A stretch of 15,039 nt of DNA from Candidatus Tayloriibacteriota bacterium. Its GTDB lineage: Bacteria; Patescibacteriota; Minisyncoccia; Phycocordibacterales; JAKAEA01. Within the stretch, counting starts at the first letter, position 1, and each line of letters opens with the position of its first letter. Below, in pieces: positions 13,102 to 15,039 of the stretch. Location of the stretch: assembly GCA_029288535.1 (NCBI GenBank), contig JARIGY010000075.1, positions 1 through 15,039 on the forward strand. The letters are read 5' to 3'. The position numbers were made by a program, and so were the translations under genes. A model generated the notes under the pieces. It had not been told where the DNA came from and made no database searches. It saw nothing but the letters and a program-made list of their open reading frames with translations.

Positions 13102-13734
13102 CTAATTATGCTTCCGTGCGCCACGAGGCTTTTTCCATAGATTCTTGAAGAACAGCAGAATGAGCACGATGGAACCCGCGATAAGCATGAGAATAATGCC
13201 GTGCCGGACGGATTCGGCTACATGTATCATCGTGTCGATCTGGTTGCTGAAATGATAGCCGAGGAAAATGATGAACGGAATATAGATCGCAGCCGAGAGC
13301 GCGGTGGCTGATACGAATATATCGGCAGGCACTTTGAGAAGCCCGGAAACAAGCGGGTTGAGAAACCGCATGCCGACGAGGAAGCGGGAAAGGAAAACGG
13401 TCTTGCCCGGATTCTTCTTCATGTGCCGCATATACCAGCCGACATGGGTTTTTTCGGCTTTCGAATGGTACTTTTCCGTAAAGCGGCTGCCGTGGCCGCT
13501 TAAGTAATAGATCAGGCTGTCGCCCGACACAGCTCCGAAAATGCAGACAAGAACGACGACCGGCAGACTGATGATGCCCTGGGCTGCAAGGTAGCCGGCC
13601 AGGAGCAGGACTATTTCTTCGGGGATGGGAATGGCATACCCGCTAAACGCTACCGCCAGGAAAAAGCCGAGGTATGAAAGATGTTCGGCGTATGCCAATG
13701 CATTCGCCATGGTGTGGTAATGGTGATGCATCAT
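13102..13734 (-). CDS. DedA-family (VTT domain) membrane protein
   Basis: A 210-residue polytopic membrane protein of the DedA/VTT family. Family motifs are visible: acidic Glu39-Glu40 in PIPEEIVLLLAGYLA, GAVSGDSLIYYLSGHG (67-82) with Asp72, and FLSRFLVGMRFLNPLVSG (114-131) with Arg117 and Arg123, followed by hydrophobic helices at about 138-160 and 178-197. DedA proteins depend on the proton motive force, and members have been shown to recycle undecaprenyl phosphate across the membrane; others affect lipid and drug tolerance. The start overlaps the murC stop as ATGA, and coupling to murC fits a carrier-lipid role in peptidoglycan synthesis. The unusual His-rich start MMHHHYH follows from this start choice; Met9 is an alternative but has no better ribosome-binding site. 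Confidence 0.91.
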   Translation of the reverse strand: MMHHHYHTMANALAYAEHLSYLGFFLAVAFSGYAIPIPEEIVLLLAGYLAAQGIISLPVVVLVCIFGAVSGDSLIYYLSGHGSRFTEKYHSKAEKTHVGWYMRHMKKNPGKTVFLSRFLVGMRFLNPLVSGLLKVPADIFVSATALSAAIYIPFIIFLGYHFSNQIDTMIHVAESVRHGIILMLIAGSIVLILLFFKNLWKKPRGARKHN

Positions 13735-15029
13735 GCGATGAGTTTTTCCCCGACTTTGTAGATGTCTCCGGCACCCATGGTGATAAGCACATCCTTGTCG
13801 GAAGACAATTCTTTTTTAAGATGAAGTTCGATTTCGTCAAAACTCTGGAAAGCAATAGCCATGCCGCCGTTTTTCACTATCTCAAGCGCCAGCATATCGG
13901 AAGAAATAGTCGCGTCAAACGGTTCGCGGGCCGGGTAGATGGGCGCCAGGATCACCTGATCGACATCATGGAACGCATTTGCGAATTGCTTGAAATGCTC
14001 TTTGGTCCGGCTGAAAAGATGCGGCTGGAAAACGACCGTGATCCGCCTGTCGGCAAACATGCTGCGAGCGCCGCGCAATGTCGCGATGATCTCGGTCGGA
14101 TGATGGCCGTAATCATCGTACACAAGCGCTCCGGTCTTTGTTTTCCCTTTATATTCAAACCTGCGCCATGTGCCATTGAACCCTTCGAGTGATTTCTCGG
14201 CTTTTTTGCGGGGAATATCGAGAATGTCGGCAACAGCAAGTACGGCAGCGGCATTGGAAAGGTTGTGGTCGCCGGGCATTTTGAGCGCCAGATTCTGGTT
14301 GGCAAAAAGTTCGTAGTCGACAACCGCGCATTTTGCGTGCTTGGCCACGTCTTCTATATGCGGCTGTTCGCGGTCGCAGACCAGGAACCCATCAGCGGGG
14401 ATTTTCCGGACCATTTCAATAAATGCCGATTTGATATCCTCGATATCCTTATAATAATCGAGATGGTCGTCGTCGATATTGGTAATCACCAATATTTTCG
14501 GAGACAGGTTTAAAAAAGAGCGCTTGTATTCGCAGGCTTCCGCGACAAGATATTTGCCTTTGCCTGCGACAAAATTGCTTTGTGAATCCTTCAGAAAGCT
14601 TCCCACCACGACCGTCGGTCCGAGCTTCGCGTCGATAAGCACTTTCGCGATCATCGCGGTCGTCGTCGTTTTGCCGTGCGCGCCGGAAACCGCGATCGTA
14701 TATTTCTTTTCTGAAACCGCTCCGAGCGCTTCGGGGTACGAAAGCATGCTGATCCCGAGCTCTTTTGCCTTCACAAACTCCGGATTATCTTCGGGAATTG
14801 CTACCGTATAAATGACGAGATCGGTTCCCTTCTCTACATTTTCGGCATTCTGTCCGATTGAGATTTTTGCGCCGAGTTTTTCAAGCTCATGCGTGACCAT
14901 GGAAGCATCCCGGTCGGAACCGCTTACTTTTTTCCCTTCGAGCATCATCATCCGGGCGATAGCCGAAATGCCGATCCCGCCGATGCCGATAAAATGCACT
15001 TTTTTAAATTGTGAAAAGTCGGAGGACAT
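13731..15029 (-). CDS. murC: UDP-N-acetylmuramate--L-alanine ligase
   Basis: A cytoplasmic Mur ligase that adds L-alanine to UDP-MurNAc with ATP hydrolysis, the first step in building the peptidoglycan stem peptide. At 432 residues it is a little shorter than the usual 450-490. The N-terminal UDP-binding domain has HFIGIGGIGISAIA (12-25). The central ATPase domain has SGAHGKTTTT (115-124), EACEYKRSFL (164-173) and ITNIDDDHLDYY (182-193). Later motifs are GDHNLSNA (253-260), DDYGHHPTE (305-313) and FQPHLFSRTK (334-343), all diagnostic of MurC rather than MurD, E or F. The start at 15029 has GGGAG only 1 nt before it, closer than normal, and just 10 nt of upstream sequence is visible, so the promoter lies outside the window. 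The stop overlaps dedA. Confidence 0.97.
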   Translation of the reverse strand: MSSDFSQFKKVHFIGIGGIGISAIARMMMLEGKKVSGSDRDASMVTHELEKLGAKISIGQNAENVEKGTDLVIYTVAIPEDNPEFVKAKELGISMLSYPEALGAVSEKKYTIAVSGAHGKTTTTAMIAKVLIDAKLGPTVVVGSFLKDSQSNFVAGKGKYLVAEACEYKRSFLNLSPKILVITNIDDDHLDYYKDIEDIKSAFIEMVRKIPADGFLVCDREQPHIEDVAKHAKCAVVDYELFANQNLALKMPGDHNLSNAAAVLAVADILDIPRKKAEKSLEGFNGTWRRFEYKGKTKTGALVYDDYGHHPTEIIATLRGARSMFADRRITVVFQPHLFSRTKEHFKQFANAFHDVDQVILAPIYPAREPFDATISSDMLALEIVKNGGMAIAFQSFDEIELHLKKELSSDKDVLITMGAGDIYKVGEKLIA

Positions 15030-15039
15030 ACTCCCACAG

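Noticed and set aside
1..15039. CRISPR array, tRNA, rRNA, insertion sequence or transposase.
   Set aside because: No regularly spaced direct repeats, cloverleaf, ribosomal sequence or transposase motif was seen; the window is filled with protein genes and short regulatory spacers.
1..15039. Alternative genetic code with UGA read as glycine.
   Set aside because: Several genes end in UGA exactly where the next gene starts (ATGA or TGATG overlaps) and at the expected family length, so UGA acts as a stop.

Overview
The window is a compact bacterial segment in which every convincing gene lies on the minus strand, so transcription runs from high to low coordinates. Short spacers, several 1-20 nt overlaps, small hypothetical proteins and a soluble VirD4/TraG-like ATPase with a long disordered tail suggest an ultra-small Patescibacteria/CPR bacterium, probably Parcubacteria-like. 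That assignment is an inference from gene style, not a marker-gene placement. UGA is used as an ordinary stop (for example in the ATGA overlaps at 3945-3948, 7401-7404 and 13731-13734), so the UGA-glycine code of Gracilibacteria and Absconditabacteria is unlikely.

Region 1 (15029 to 12864): murC (peptidoglycan synthesis) overlaps a DedA-family membrane protein, followed by a small two-helix membrane protein. This looks like an envelope housekeeping unit.

Region 2 (12863 to 11585): two orphan genes without recognisable function, encoding 72 and 230 residues. Each has a good sigma70-type promoter and a strong intrinsic terminator. The 230-residue gene also has a roughly 70-nt leader with two small hairpins, and an inverted repeat lies immediately upstream of its -35 element. 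This is the least explained part of the window.

Region 3 (11584 to 1): a probable single operon of more than 11 kb. It begins with a VirD4/TraG-like ATPase behind an extended -10 promoter, separated from the first glycosyltransferase by only 5 nt. Then follow three GT4-type glycosyltransferases, a short UDP-glucose/GDP-mannose dehydrogenase-like protein without the usual C-terminal domain, a GtrA-like membrane protein, two more GT4 enzymes, an RmlB-like dehydratase, RmlC, a sixth GT4 enzyme and the start of a SAM-dependent methyltransferase cut by the window edge. Together they look like a locus for a cell-surface glycan containing a deoxysugar derived from dTDP-glucose. No initiating phosphoglycosyltransferase, Wzx/Wzy pair, ABC exporter, RmlA or RmlD is visible, so those functions must lie elsewhere or be missing.

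The observations most worth following are: two related palindromic elements lying in frame inside the disordered tail of the ATPase; the C-terminally shortened dehydrogenase coupled to GtrA; the RmlB-like enzyme with Phe in place of the third Rossmann glycine; and the insulated, structured-leader orphan gene of 230 residues.
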